64,000 nucleotides of DNA from Arenibaculum pallidiluteum (GTDB lineage: Bacteria > Pseudomonadota > Alphaproteobacteria > Azospirillales > Azospirillaceae), in assembly GCF_017355985.1 (NCBI RefSeq), contig NZ_JAFIQU010000010.1, forward strand, positions 62,001 to 126,000, given 5' to 3'. This document shows, in pieces, positions 27,038 to 35,249 of this stretch. Numbering within the stretch: the stretch's first letter is position 1; every line of letters begins with the position of its first letter. The translations under genes were made by a program, and so were the position numbers. The notes beneath the pieces were generated by a model. It saw only the letters and a list, made by a program, of their open reading frames with translations. It was not told the origin of the DNA and ran no database searches.

Positions 27038-28012
27038 TCACTCGTTGCCATTGTGCTGTCTCACGCGCCGGCTTTGCTGGATGTAGGGGTCCCCGCGCCG
27101 GACCGAGGCGAGCGAGCTGTCGTAGTCCTGGACCGCAACGAGCGAGTAGAGGACGTCGATCGTCAGCAACTGGCCGAACTTGCTGACCATGCTCTCGTAG
27201 AGCGGCTCGTCGCCCGCGGCGGCGTAGCCTGTCGGGGTGATCAGGACGACTTCCGCGGCTCGGGCGACCGGTGAATCGGCGAAGGACGTGATCGCGATCG
27301 TGCCGACCCCGGAGCTTGCGGCCGCGGTCAGTGCGATGAGGGTCTGGTCCGTGCGGCCGGAGTCGGTGATGGCGATGGCCACACTGCCCGGGCGGAGGGC
27401 GGCAGCCGCCAGCAGCTGGCTGTTTCGGTCGCGGTGGAAGATGGCCGGCTTGCCGATCCGCGAGAAGCGCATCAGCGCGTTTTCGGCGGCAAGGGATGAC
27501 AGGCCAGCCGCGAAGAAATAGATGGCCTGGGCTTCGGAGATCATCTGGGCCGCCTTATTCAGCGCCCCGGGTTCGAGCGTCGAAAGGCAGGCGCGGGCCA
27601 CGTCCGCGTTGCGATGGGCGACCTTGGTCAAAATGGTGGCGGCTGTGTCGCCACGCCCGATCGTCTCGTAGATCGCTCCCTGGTCGCTCGCCCCCTCGTC
27701 CTCCCAGATGGACCTTTCCTCGACCATGCGGAGCTGGAAGGCGCGGAAGTTCGCCTGGCCGATGCCGCGGACGAAGCGGCTGATCGAGGACTCCGAGACG
27801 TCGCAGGCGGCGGCGAGCTCCTTGATGTTCATGGTGCAGACGTCCGCGGGGCGCGCCAGCACCATGTCCGCGACGGCCTGAAGCGTCGGCTTCAGCCGGC
27901 CGCGAATGCTCTGAATGTGCTCCAGAAGCCCGATCTCGGCACCCATTGCAGCTGTCGATCTCTCCGATGTTAAGGACCGCCCGTTCGCGGCCCGAGGCTG
28001 CCTATCAGACAC
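27038..28012 (-). CDS. RpiR-family transcriptional regulator with SIS domain
   Basis: An N-terminal HTH_6 domain (LKPTLQAVADMVLARP, then NIKELAAACDVSESSISRFVR) is followed by a SIS sugar-phosphate-binding domain (IYFFAAGLSSLAAENALMRF, then VAIAITDSGRTDQTL). RpiR proteins sense phosphosugars and control the adjacent sugar genes. Here the gene lies at the centre of two divergent catabolic and transport units. A GTG at 28012 is taken as start because GGGAAG lies nearby; an ATG at 27946 gives a shorter protein closer to family length. Inverted repeats at 28025-28070 are its likely operator. Confidence 0.88.
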   Translation of the reverse strand: MSDRQPRAANGRSLTSERSTAAMGAEIGLLEHIQSIRGRLKPTLQAVADMVLARPADVCTMNIKELAAACDVSESSISRFVRGIGQANFRAFQLRMVEERSIWEDEGASDQGAIYETIGRGDTAATILTKVAHRNADVARACLSTLEPGALNKAAQMISEAQAIYFFAAGLSSLAAENALMRFSRIGKPAIFHRDRNSQLLAAAALRPGSVAIAITDSGRTDQTLIALTAAASSGVGTIAITSFADSPVARAAEVVLITPTGYAAAGDEPLYESMVSKFGQLLTIDVLYSLVAVQDYDSSLASVRRGDPYIQQSRRVRQHNGNE

Positions 28013-28024
28013 AATAGCTTCCCG

Positions 28025-28070
28025 TGAAAATCGCTTTCAAGATTTTTGTTTTCATAGACAGCGATTTTCA
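28025..28070. promoter_or_regulatory. Putative RpiR operator: long inverted repeat
   Basis: TGAAAATCGCT (28025-28035) is repeated perfectly inverted as AGCGATTTTCA (28060-28070), with 24 bases between. The spacer is AT-rich and contains another TTTTCA half-site (28049-28054). It lies between the RpiR gene and the rightward ABC operon, 200 bases before the first ATPase start, in otherwise GC-rich DNA. The arrangement is expected for a dimeric repressor controlling both divergent promoters. Binding is inferred. Confidence 0.6.
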
Positions 28071-28273
28071 TGGTTGATAATGTCATACACAAGCAATGTG
28101 GTTCCCGTCCGGACTGGTGCGCCGGGGCGGGGCGACATCGAGGGGGTTCCGGATGGCTTTCGGACGCAGTCGGACCTGGTGCCGTGCTGGATCGGCGGCT
28201 CCCCTGCGTCCGCTGGACGGCACCTGCCGGGCCAGCTTCGCCGCCTTGTGGTCTCTCGTGGGTCGGTGATCCG

Positions 28274-29416
28274 ATGGCAGAGCTGCTGATCGAAAACCTG
28301 TCCAAGAGCTTCAAGGGCGCCATTTCCGCCCTGTCAGGCATTTCATTCGGCGTTGCCGACCGCGAGGCCGTGTTTCTCCTCGGGCCGTCGGGGGCGGGGA
28401 AGACGACGACGCTGCGCCTCATCGCCGGGCTCGAGCGGCCAAGTGAAGGATCGATCCGGATCGGCGGCAGGGACGTCACGCGGTGGACGCCGGGCGAGCG
28501 CAACCTCGCGATGGTCTATGACCGGCACTCGCTCTTTCCGCACCTGTCCGTATTCGAGAACCTGGCTTACCCGCTGCGGGTCCGGAAGATGAGCGAGGCG
28601 GAGATCTTTGCCCGCATCGCCGCGGTAGCGGAGACGCTGCAAGTCGAGCGGCTTCTGGACCGATATCCGTCCCAACTTTCGGGCGGCCAGATGCAGCGCG
28701 TGGCAATCGGTCGAGCGCTTGTTCGCGAGGCGAGCGTGTATCTACTGGACGAGCCGATCTCACACCTCGACGCGAAGCTGCGCGCGAAGATGCGGGTGGA
28801 GTTCAAGCGGCTGCAGCGCGATTTCCGCGCCACGATGCTTTACGTCTCGCACGACCAGCTCGAGGCCATGACGATGGCCGACCGCATCGTCCTGATCAAT
28901 CGCGGCAGGATCGAGCAGATCGCGCCCCCGCAGAGGCTCTTCGATCGTCCGGATACCCTTTTCGCCGCCACCTTCATCGGCGAGCCGGCGATGAACACCG
29001 TGCCGGCCCGCATCTCGGAGGACGGCGGCATCTTCCGCCTCGGCATCGGGAGCTCGCGCATCCCGTTGGACGGCGAATGGGTCAGGTCCGGAACTGCGAT
29101 CTCGCCGTCGGCGGACTATGTCGCCGGCATACGGCCGCAGCATGTCGCCCTCGCGGCGCCCGGCGAGGCGGGCGACGACATCGTCCGAGGACGCGTGTTC
29201 GCGGTGGAGACGCTCGGCTCCCGCATCATCTTCGACATCGAAGTCGAGGGTGGGGTGTTCCGCGTGGTGGCCACGGTCGACGTCGGACGACTTCATCCGC
29301 GCGACATTGGCGCGCCGATCGCGTTCAGGGTCGATCCCGATTTCATCTACCTGTTCGAGGCTGATGGCGGCCGGACCGTGCGGCAGGCCCGCTTTTCAGA
29401 AGCAGTCGTGCATTAG
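28274..29416 (+). CDS. Sugar ABC importer ATPase 1 (Asp in place of Q-loop Gln)
   Basis: The roughly 380-residue MalK/UgpC-type ATPase has Walker A GPSGAGKTT (37-45), signature LSGGQMQRVAIGRAL (135 on), Walker B VYLLDEP, D-loop SHLDAKLR, a switch His in YVSHDQLEAM and a C-terminal TOBE/regulatory domain. The Q-loop reads MVYDRHSLFPH: the conserved Gln is Asp83. The start at 28274 is preferred over an upstream ATG at 28070, which lies in the operator. It is the first gene of the importer operon and should pair with the ATPase at 32889-34037. Confidence 0.9.
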   Translation: MAELLIENLSKSFKGAISALSGISFGVADREAVFLLGPSGAGKTTTLRLIAGLERPSEGSIRIGGRDVTRWTPGERNLAMVYDRHSLFPHLSVFENLAYPLRVRKMSEAEIFARIAAVAETLQVERLLDRYPSQLSGGQMQRVAIGRALVREASVYLLDEPISHLDAKLRAKMRVEFKRLQRDFRATMLYVSHDQLEAMTMADRIVLINRGRIEQIAPPQRLFDRPDTLFAATFIGEPAMNTVPARISEDGGIFRLGIGSSRIPLDGEWVRSGTAISPSADYVAGIRPQHVALAAPGEAGDDIVRGRVFAVETLGSRIIFDIEVEGGVFRVVATVDVGRLHPRDIGAPIAFRVDPDFIYLFEADGGRTVRQARFSEAVVH

Positions 29417-29482
29417 GCGTACGGATGTCCCGCGCCGGCGGGAAGTCCAGAAGAACGGGGATACTCAGCTAGGGAGGAGAGA

Positions 29483-30910
29483 GTGACAAAGCAACGGATC
29501 AGGCATGCACTTGTATCCGCTCTGGCGCTTTCAGTGATGGGCGCGCCAGGTGCCTTCGCGCAGACGGACGCGCAGAAAGCCCTGGCGGGTCGGGAGATCC
29601 GCTTCCTGCAGCCTTCGATGCCGCAGTTCGCGGCCCTGGGCAAGTTCATCCCGGAGTTTCAGGAGAAGTACGGGATCAAGGTCACGGTCGACGAGATCCC
29701 GTTCGACCAGTATCGGCAAAAGTCCCTGGTCGAGATGCAGCAGGGGACCGGCACCTATGACATCTATGCCGTGGATGTCATGTGGCTCGCCGAATACGCG
29801 GCGGCCGGCTTCCTCCAGCCCCTGATGCCTTACGTCAAGAACCCAAACCTCACAGACGAGGGCTACGACATCGACGATTTCCTGCCGCGCGTGATCAGCG
29901 GCACCGGGGTCTACAACGACACGCTCTATACGATCCCTCTGGGTGCAGGACCGGTGGGAACGACGTTCCGTAAGGACGTCGCAGAGGCCGCCGGCATCCA
30001 GATGCCCAAACGCTTCTCGCCGGAATTCACCACGGACTTCATGTACAAGGCAGCCGAGAAGGTGCACAAACCGGAATCCGGCATGATCGGGTTCGCGCAG
30101 ATGCCTGGCCGCTGGTTCTGGGGCGTGACCTATCTGCCGTACCTCTACGCATTCCAGACGCCCAAGACGAAGGGCGATGAATACGTCGACAAGAACTGGC
30201 GGATCACCATCAACAACAAGCAGACCATCGACTCGATAGACTACTTTGTGAAATTCAAGAAATTCATGCCGGCCGATAGCGCCAATTGGGGCATCGGCGA
30301 GGCGACGGCGGTCTATCAGTCGGGCAATGCCTTTGGCCTGTGGAATTACCAGGATTTCATCAAAGGCTTCTTCGAGGATCCGAACGCGCAAAAGGCCGTC
30401 GCCGGCAAGAATGTGCACCTGCACACCCCGGCCGGTCCGCATGGCGTGATCGATCCCTGGTTCGGCGCCTGGTCCTTCGGGCTGTCCAAAGACTCCACCA
30501 AGAAGGAAGCCGCCTGGGTGTTCATTCAATGGATGACGTCCAAGAAGATCCAGGAGCGGGCGACGGAATTCGGGGCCGGCCCCTCGCGTCATTCGACCTA
30601 CAAGTCGGTAACCCTCGCGAAGTTCCAGCCCTGGTGGGTGGACGTTTACGAGTTCATGCTGAAGGAGACCAATCCCGACGAACGCATCCGCGTCCCCGAA
30701 TGGGCGGAGATCTCGGACATCATGGGCGAGGAGGGAAGCCGCGTCTGGATCGGGGAGATCAACAGCGCGACCGCGGTCGAGAACATGCAGAAGCGAATGT
30801 CGGCGGTGATGCGCCGCGGCGGCTACTACGTGCCCGGCCGCACTGACCTTCCGCCCCAGCATTGGCGCGATCTGTCCTACTACGACCGTCTGCCCTCCAC
30901 GTGGAAATGA
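29483..30910 (+). CDS. Sugar ABC importer periplasmic binding protein (family 1)
   Basis: The 475-residue protein has a Sec signal peptide (about 1-26, ending GAFAQT). The rest is a cluster-B extracellular solute-binding fold, with IKVTVDEIPFDQYRQK, YDIYAVDVMWLAEYAAAGFL and AWVFIQWMTS matching the oligosaccharide/polyol-binding group. The start is GTG at 29483, supported by a strong AGGGAGGAG site. Many aromatic residues in the hinge region are typical of carbohydrate binders. A strong hairpin lies directly after the gene, which commonly leaves the binding protein more abundant than the permeases. Confidence 0.92.
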   Translation: MTKQRIRHALVSALALSVMGAPGAFAQTDAQKALAGREIRFLQPSMPQFAALGKFIPEFQEKYGIKVTVDEIPFDQYRQKSLVEMQQGTGTYDIYAVDVMWLAEYAAAGFLQPLMPYVKNPNLTDEGYDIDDFLPRVISGTGVYNDTLYTIPLGAGPVGTTFRKDVAEAAGIQMPKRFSPEFTTDFMYKAAEKVHKPESGMIGFAQMPGRWFWGVTYLPYLYAFQTPKTKGDEYVDKNWRITINNKQTIDSIDYFVKFKKFMPADSANWGIGEATAVYQSGNAFGLWNYQDFIKGFFEDPNAQKAVAGKNVHLHTPAGPHGVIDPWFGAWSFGLSKDSTKKEAAWVFIQWMTSKKIQERATEFGAGPSRHSTYKSVTLAKFQPWWVDVYEFMLKETNPDERIRVPEWAEISDIMGEEGSRVWIGEINSATAVENMQKRMSAVMRRGGYYVPGRTDLPPQHWRDLSYYDRLPSTWK

Positions 30911-30925
30911 GGGCGTGACGCAGCC

Positions 30926-30950
30926 GGTCCGGGCGTTTGGCGCCCGGACC
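30926..30950 (+). promoter_or_regulatory. Intercistronic hairpin after binding protein gene
   Basis: GGTCCGGGCG and CGCCCGGACC form a perfect 10-bp stem around a 5-base loop, 16 bases after the binding-protein stop. No T run follows, so it is more likely an mRNA-stabilising or partial attenuation element than a full terminator. Such hairpins after malE-type genes raise binding-protein levels over those of the membrane components. It also argues that the permease starts downstream at 31005. Confidence 0.6.
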
Positions 30951-31004
30951 ATCCTGAGCCACGGTGGTGGAGACGTCGCGGTCAGCCGTCACGAGATCGA
31001 GCGA

Positions 31005-31985
31005 ATGACACACATTAAGACCATCGCGGACGCGCCGTTGTCGCCAGCGGAGCCGGCCGAAGGCCGTCGTCGCGGGATCTGGTCGCGCCTCGGGCCCTCC
31101 AACCCGGCCGTCTTCCCATGGGTTCTTATGGCGCCGACGCTGATCGTGCTGTTCGCGATAGGCGTCTACCCGTTTCTCTACGCCCTCTACATCGCGGGCC
31201 ACAACGTCATCCTGTCCAAACCCTACGTGCCGCGGTTCTTCGTGGGGCTTTACCAGTACCAGGCGGTGATCCAGGACCCGGAGTTCTGGAGCGCGCTGAA
31301 GACGACCATCTGGTTCACCGTTCAGGCCGTATTCATAGAATTCTGGCTTGGGCTCGGTCTTGCCCTGCTGTTCCAGCGCCGGCTGCTCGGTGCCGGCATC
31401 ATGCGGGTCTTCATCCTCATTCCGATGATTCTGCCGCCGCTGGTCGCCGCGCTGATCTGGCGCTACATGTTCTATCCCGGAGCCGGCCTTGTCACCTATT
31501 ACGGCGGCGGAGTGACGCGCGCCCTGGGCTGGGGCGAGATCCCGTTCCTTTCCGACCCGACGATCGCATTCCACACGCTCGTCTTCGTCGATGTCTGGGA
31601 ATGGACTCCTTTCATGTTCCTGATGATGAGCGCCGGACTGGCCTCCATCCCACGACAGCCCTACGAGGCGGCGGAGATCGACGGGGCCTCGGCGTGGCGC
31701 GTGTTCTGGACGATCACCATGCCGCTCCTGCGCCCGGCGATGCTGATCGCGGTGGTCATCCGCACGATGGACGCCTTCCGCACTTACGAGCTCATCGTGG
31801 TGATGACCCGGGGCGGACCGGGAAACGCCACGACGACCCTGAACGTCTATCTGACCAAGACGGGGCTGGAGTTCTTCGACGCGTCGAAGGCGGCCGCCAT
31901 CTCGCTGGTCATGATGATGGTCATCATCGTCATGAGCTTCGTCTTCATCAGGGCTCTTCGTTCGCGCACCGAAACGGCGGAGTGA
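31005..31985 (+). CDS. Sugar ABC importer permease (MalF/UgpA-like)
   Basis: The 326-residue protein has six predicted membrane helices and the BPD_transp_1 EAA loop YEAAEIDGASAWRVFWTITM, which docks to the ATPases. A polar N-terminal tail of about 45 residues precedes the first helix (VLMAPTLIVLFAIGVYPF). The ATG at 31005 is chosen over a GTG at 30915 because the hairpin lies between them. It forms the transmembrane pair with the next gene, which starts 9 bases after its stop. Confidence 0.9.
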   Translation: MTHIKTIADAPLSPAEPAEGRRRGIWSRLGPSNPAVFPWVLMAPTLIVLFAIGVYPFLYALYIAGHNVILSKPYVPRFFVGLYQYQAVIQDPEFWSALKTTIWFTVQAVFIEFWLGLGLALLFQRRLLGAGIMRVFILIPMILPPLVAALIWRYMFYPGAGLVTYYGGGVTRALGWGEIPFLSDPTIAFHTLVFVDVWEWTPFMFLMMSAGLASIPRQPYEAAEIDGASAWRVFWTITMPLLRPAMLIAVVIRTMDAFRTYELIVVMTRGGPGNATTTLNVYLTKTGLEFFDASKAAAISLVMMMVIIVMSFVFIRALRSRTETAE

Positions 31986-31994
31986 GAGGCTGGC

Positions 31995-32852
31995 ATGGCA
32001 CATCCCGACACGTCGATCGTCTCGCCCGACGCGCCGCCCGTCCAGCGTAACTGGTGGGTCTACCTGGTCCTTGCGGCTGTCTGCGTCATCAACTTCCTGC
32101 CCTATCTGTGGATGGTGATGACCGGCTTCATGGACAATGCGACCGCCACGGGGCAGAGCCCGCAATGGGTATTCACGCCTTCGGTCGAGGCTTTCCGCTT
32201 CCTGATCTTCGAGAAGGGGATCATGGAGAACTTCCTTAACAGCCTGGTGGTGTCCCTGGCGTCGACGTTCTTCTCGGTCACGTTCGGCATGTTCTGCGCC
32301 TATGCGATCGCGCGGTATGACTTCGGGGGGCGAGACGACGTCTCGTTCTGGGTGCTGACCAATCGCATGATGCCGCCGGTCGCGGTCCTTATCCCGATAT
32401 TCGTGACCTTCCAGACCATGAAGCTGCTCGACACCCTCGTGGGTCTGATCATCCTCTACACGGCCATGCAGCTGCCGTTCGTCGTCTGGATGCTGACAGG
32501 TTATTTCCGCGACATCCCGCGCCGCTACGAAGAATCCGCAATGGTCGACGGCGACACTTGGTTCCAGGCCTTCCGGAAGGTCACCCTGCCGCTCATGGCG
32601 CCGTCGATCTCCGCCACGGCAATCTTCGTCATGATCCTGTCCTGGAACGAGTTCGCATTCGCGACCTTCCTGACTTCGACGGAGGCTAAGACCCTGCCAC
32701 CTGCGATCATGGCCTATTCGATCGGCGCGAACATCTCCTGGAACGTGCTCGGCGCGGCGGTCGTGCTGGTCACAGCGCCACTCATCCTTTTCGTCCTCGT
32801 CCTCCAGCGCCAGCTCATCAGCGGCCTTTCGCAGGGAGTGATCCGGAAATGA
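31995..32852 (+). CDS. Sugar ABC importer permease (MalG/UgpE-like)
   Basis: The 285-residue protein has six predicted membrane helices and an EAA-type loop YEESAMVDGDTWFQAFRKVT. The conserved Ala and Gly of the EAA motif are kept, with Glu-Ser in place of Glu-Ala. The C-terminus LISGLSQGVIRK is typical of the MalG group (GLTAGAVKG). It follows the first permease gene closely. The next gene is the second ATPase, whose TTG start lies 36 bases after this stop. Confidence 0.9.
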   Translation: MAHPDTSIVSPDAPPVQRNWWVYLVLAAVCVINFLPYLWMVMTGFMDNATATGQSPQWVFTPSVEAFRFLIFEKGIMENFLNSLVVSLASTFFSVTFGMFCAYAIARYDFGGRDDVSFWVLTNRMMPPVAVLIPIFVTFQTMKLLDTLVGLIILYTAMQLPFVVWMLTGYFRDIPRRYEESAMVDGDTWFQAFRKVTLPLMAPSISATAIFVMILSWNEFAFATFLTSTEAKTLPPAIMAYSIGANISWNVLGAAVVLVTAPLILFVLVLQRQLISGLSQGVIRK

Positions 32853-32888
32853 GCCCTTTCCCTTCACGTCCGGCCGGAGTGGGCGTCC

Positions 32889-34037
32889 TTGGCTGACCTT
32901 CGCGTCCAGAATCTGGTGAAGCGCTTCGGTGCCTTCACGGCTGTCGGCGGCGTGGACATCGCCGTGGGCGACGGAGAATTCGTGTTCCTGCTGGGACCGT
33001 CCGGCTGCGGCAAGACGACCACGTTGCGCATGATCGCCGGCCTCGAAATGCCAACGGAAGGCCGCATCGAGATCGGAGGGCGCAATGTTACCTTCCTCCG
33101 GCCACGGCACCGCAACGTCGGCATGGTGTTCCAGGACTACGGGCTCTACCGACACATGACGGTGTTCGGAAACATCGCCTATCCATTGCAGGTGCGCGGC
33201 TTCTCGAAGGCCGTCCTCATGGACAAGGTGAATGCGGTGGCTCGGATGATGCAGATCGCCGACGTGCTGGACCGCAAGCCCGATCAGCTCGCGGCCGGCC
33301 AGCTCCAGCGCGTCGCCATCGCCCGGATGCTTGTGCGGGAAGCCGACCTGTTCCTTATGGACGAGCCGATGTCGCATCTGGATGCGCAGCTGCGCGGGCT
33401 GATGCGGGCGGAGCTGCGACACCTGCAGAAGAAGATCGGGGTGACGACGATCTTCGTCACTCACGACCAGCTCGAGGCCATGACGATGGCCGACAGGATC
33501 ATCGTCATGCGGGACGGCAGGATCGTGCAGGTCGCCCCGCCACTCGAGATCTTCGAAAGGCCGGCCGACGAGTTCGTCGCAACCTTCGTGGGCGAGCCGC
33601 AGATGAACATCATGGATGCGGTGATCACGCGCTCCCACCACGGGGTGATCGCCGACGTCGGCCCCTTCGCCGTGCCGCTCGACAGGAGCTGGGCGCTTGC
33701 GAACGATCTCGCGCGGCGCGAGGGCCGCAAAGTGCGGCTCGGAATACGGCCCGAGCACATCGACCTGCGGACCACTCCCGACGCCGATCACACGATCGCG
33801 GCCGAACTCTACTCCTTCGAGCCGACCGGCGCGGAGAACCTGTACGTGCTGCGGGCCGGCGACGTCGAGTTCACGACTCGAAATTCCACCACCGGGACGG
33901 CGTGCATCGGCAAGCAGGACCGCGCGAGCCTCGCCGTGCGCTTCGATCCGAAATGGATCTACCTCTTCGACCCGGAAGACGGGCGCACCATCGCACAGGC
34001 GGCCGCCACGGCCGCCGATGTCAGGAGCGCGGCATGA
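32889..34037 (+). CDS. Sugar ABC importer ATPase 2 (degenerate LAAGQ signature)
   Basis: The 382-residue MalK-type ATPase has Walker A GPSGCGKTT (36-44), a normal Q-loop (Gln82 in MVFQDYGLY), Walker B LFLMDEP and FVTHDQLEAM. Its signature is LAAGQLQRVAIAR instead of LSGGQ. The C-terminal regulatory domain is present. The start is a TTG at 32889 with GGAG nearby; no ATG or GTG precedes the Walker A region in frame. With ATPase 1 it would give one canonical site (its own Walker A with LSGGQ of the partner) and one doubly degenerate site. The stop overlaps the next ATG. Confidence 0.88.
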   Translation: MADLRVQNLVKRFGAFTAVGGVDIAVGDGEFVFLLGPSGCGKTTTLRMIAGLEMPTEGRIEIGGRNVTFLRPRHRNVGMVFQDYGLYRHMTVFGNIAYPLQVRGFSKAVLMDKVNAVARMMQIADVLDRKPDQLAAGQLQRVAIARMLVREADLFLMDEPMSHLDAQLRGLMRAELRHLQKKIGVTTIFVTHDQLEAMTMADRIIVMRDGRIVQVAPPLEIFERPADEFVATFVGEPQMNIMDAVITRSHHGVIADVGPFAVPLDRSWALANDLARREGRKVRLGIRPEHIDLRTTPDADHTIAAELYSFEPTGAENLYVLRAGDVEFTTRNSTTGTACIGKQDRASLAVRFDPKWIYLFDPEDGRTIAQAAATAADVRSAA

Positions 34038-34276
34038 AGAACGCGGCCGTCTTGATCCTGATCGTTCTCTTCCTCCTTGGATCCTGCACGGCCATGGCCG
34101 GTGACTTCTCGCACTGGCCCGCCTCGCTCCCGGCGGTGCTTCTCATTTGCGTCATGAAGATTGCCAACGACCGGTGGCGGATCCTTCGCTGGCCGATGGA
34201 GTTCCTGCTCGGCTCGGCGGTCACGATGATCGTCGTCAGTCTCGCTTGGCTCTACCTTCTGGAACCGGTCTTCTGA
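34034..34276 (+). CDS. Small membrane protein of the importer operon
   Basis: This 80-residue protein has an N-terminal helix (NAAVLILIVLFLLGSC) and two further hydrophobic segments (SLPAVLLICVMKI, then AVTMIVVSLAWLYLL). LLGSC resembles a lipobox, so a lipoprotein form cannot be excluded. Its ATG overlaps the ATPase stop (ATGA), showing it belongs to the operon. Glycerol-type ABC operons of rhizobia also carry a small membrane protein of unknown role, though I cannot claim homology. Function unknown. Confidence 0.75.
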   Translation: MKNAAVLILIVLFLLGSCTAMAGDFSHWPASLPAVLLICVMKIANDRWRILRWPMEFLLGSAVTMIVVSLAWLYLLEPVF

Positions 34277-34279
34277 GCG

Positions 34280-35239
34280 ATGGACGTTGGGCCTGCCCTG
34301 CATGTCAGAAATCTCACCAAGTCGTTCCGCGGCAAGCGCGTGGTGGACGGCGTCGATCTGACCGTCGAGCGTGGCGAGATCCTCGGTTTCCTGGGCCCCA
34401 ACGGGGCCGGGAAGACCACGGTGATGAACATGATCATGGGCCTCGTCCGCCCGGACGGAGGAGAGATCGAGCTCCTTGGCGTGCGCGGCGGGGCACGCGA
34501 CCGCGACCTTCGCCTCAGGGTCGGCTATCTCCAGGAGAAGCCGCGCATCTATCCCGAGATGACGGGTCGGGCCTATCTGGATTTCTTCGCCAGGCTCCAC
34601 GGTGTGCCGGAGCCCGATCGGCGGGTCGCCGCAGCATTGGATCGGGTCGGCCTGACGGATGCGGCGGACCGGATCCTTGCCACCTACTCGAGGGGCATGC
34701 AGCAGCGGGCCTGCCTTGCCCGCGTCATGCTGCACCAGCCCGTCCTTCTCCTGCTGGATGAGCCGACGCTCGGGTTGGATCCGCTCGGGGTGGCGGAAAT
34801 GCGCGATATCCTGCGCGAGATGCGCGAGGGCGGGGTGACGCTTCTCTTCTCCTCCCATCAGCTCGCGGAGATGGAAAGGATCTGCGACCGTGTCGCTTTC
34901 ATGAAGCAGGGCAGGGTGGTCGCCGCCGGCCGCCCCGCAGACCTGGCCCCGACCCGTTCGGCGCCAGGCGTTTTCGAGGTCGAGGTTCATGAACCGGTCG
35001 GCCCCGTTCTGGACGCCATTCGCGGCCTTGCAGGCGTCGCCGCCGTGCGCGAGATCGCGAGATGCCGGATAGAGGTGGCGCTCCGGACCCCGACGCCCGT
35101 CGACTCCCGGGAAGCGCGGGCAGCCCTTGCCCGCGATCTGACGGGTCTCGGCCTGACGGTGTTGACCGTGGGCGGTGCCTCCCCGACGCTCGAGGATCTG
35201 TTTCTTGCACTCGCGGAATCAAACCAAACCATGCAGTAG
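34280..35239 (+). CDS. ABC-2 type transporter ATPase (NosF/CcmA-like)
   Basis: The 319-residue ATPase is of the export/ABC-2 type: Walker A GPNGAGKTT, Q-loop GYLQEKPRIYPEMTG, signature YSRGMQQRACLARVM, Walker B LLLLDEPTLGLDP and FSSHQLAEMER. A C-terminal DUF4162-like tail follows. It resembles NosF and YhaQ-type proteins rather than the MalK group. It begins 3 bases after the small membrane protein. Its partner permease (36046-36882) is separated by an SDR gene, which is unusual. The substrate is unknown. Confidence 0.9.
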   Translation: MDVGPALHVRNLTKSFRGKRVVDGVDLTVERGEILGFLGPNGAGKTTVMNMIMGLVRPDGGEIELLGVRGGARDRDLRLRVGYLQEKPRIYPEMTGRAYLDFFARLHGVPEPDRRVAAALDRVGLTDAADRILATYSRGMQQRACLARVMLHQPVLLLLDEPTLGLDPLGVAEMRDILREMREGGVTLLFSSHQLAEMERICDRVAFMKQGRVVAAGRPADLAPTRSAPGVFEVEVHEPVGPVLDAIRGLAGVAAVREIARCRIEVALRTPTPVDSREARAALARDLTGLGLTVLTVGGASPTLEDLFLALAESNQTMQ

Positions 35240-35249
35240 GGAGGATATC

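Noticed and set aside
30759..33791. Very long open frame on the minus strand (about 1010 codons)
   Set aside because: It lies exactly antisense to the importer binding protein and permeases, whose family motifs are unambiguous. Its translation is His/Arg/Asp-rich low-complexity text typical of an antisense frame in GC-rich DNA.
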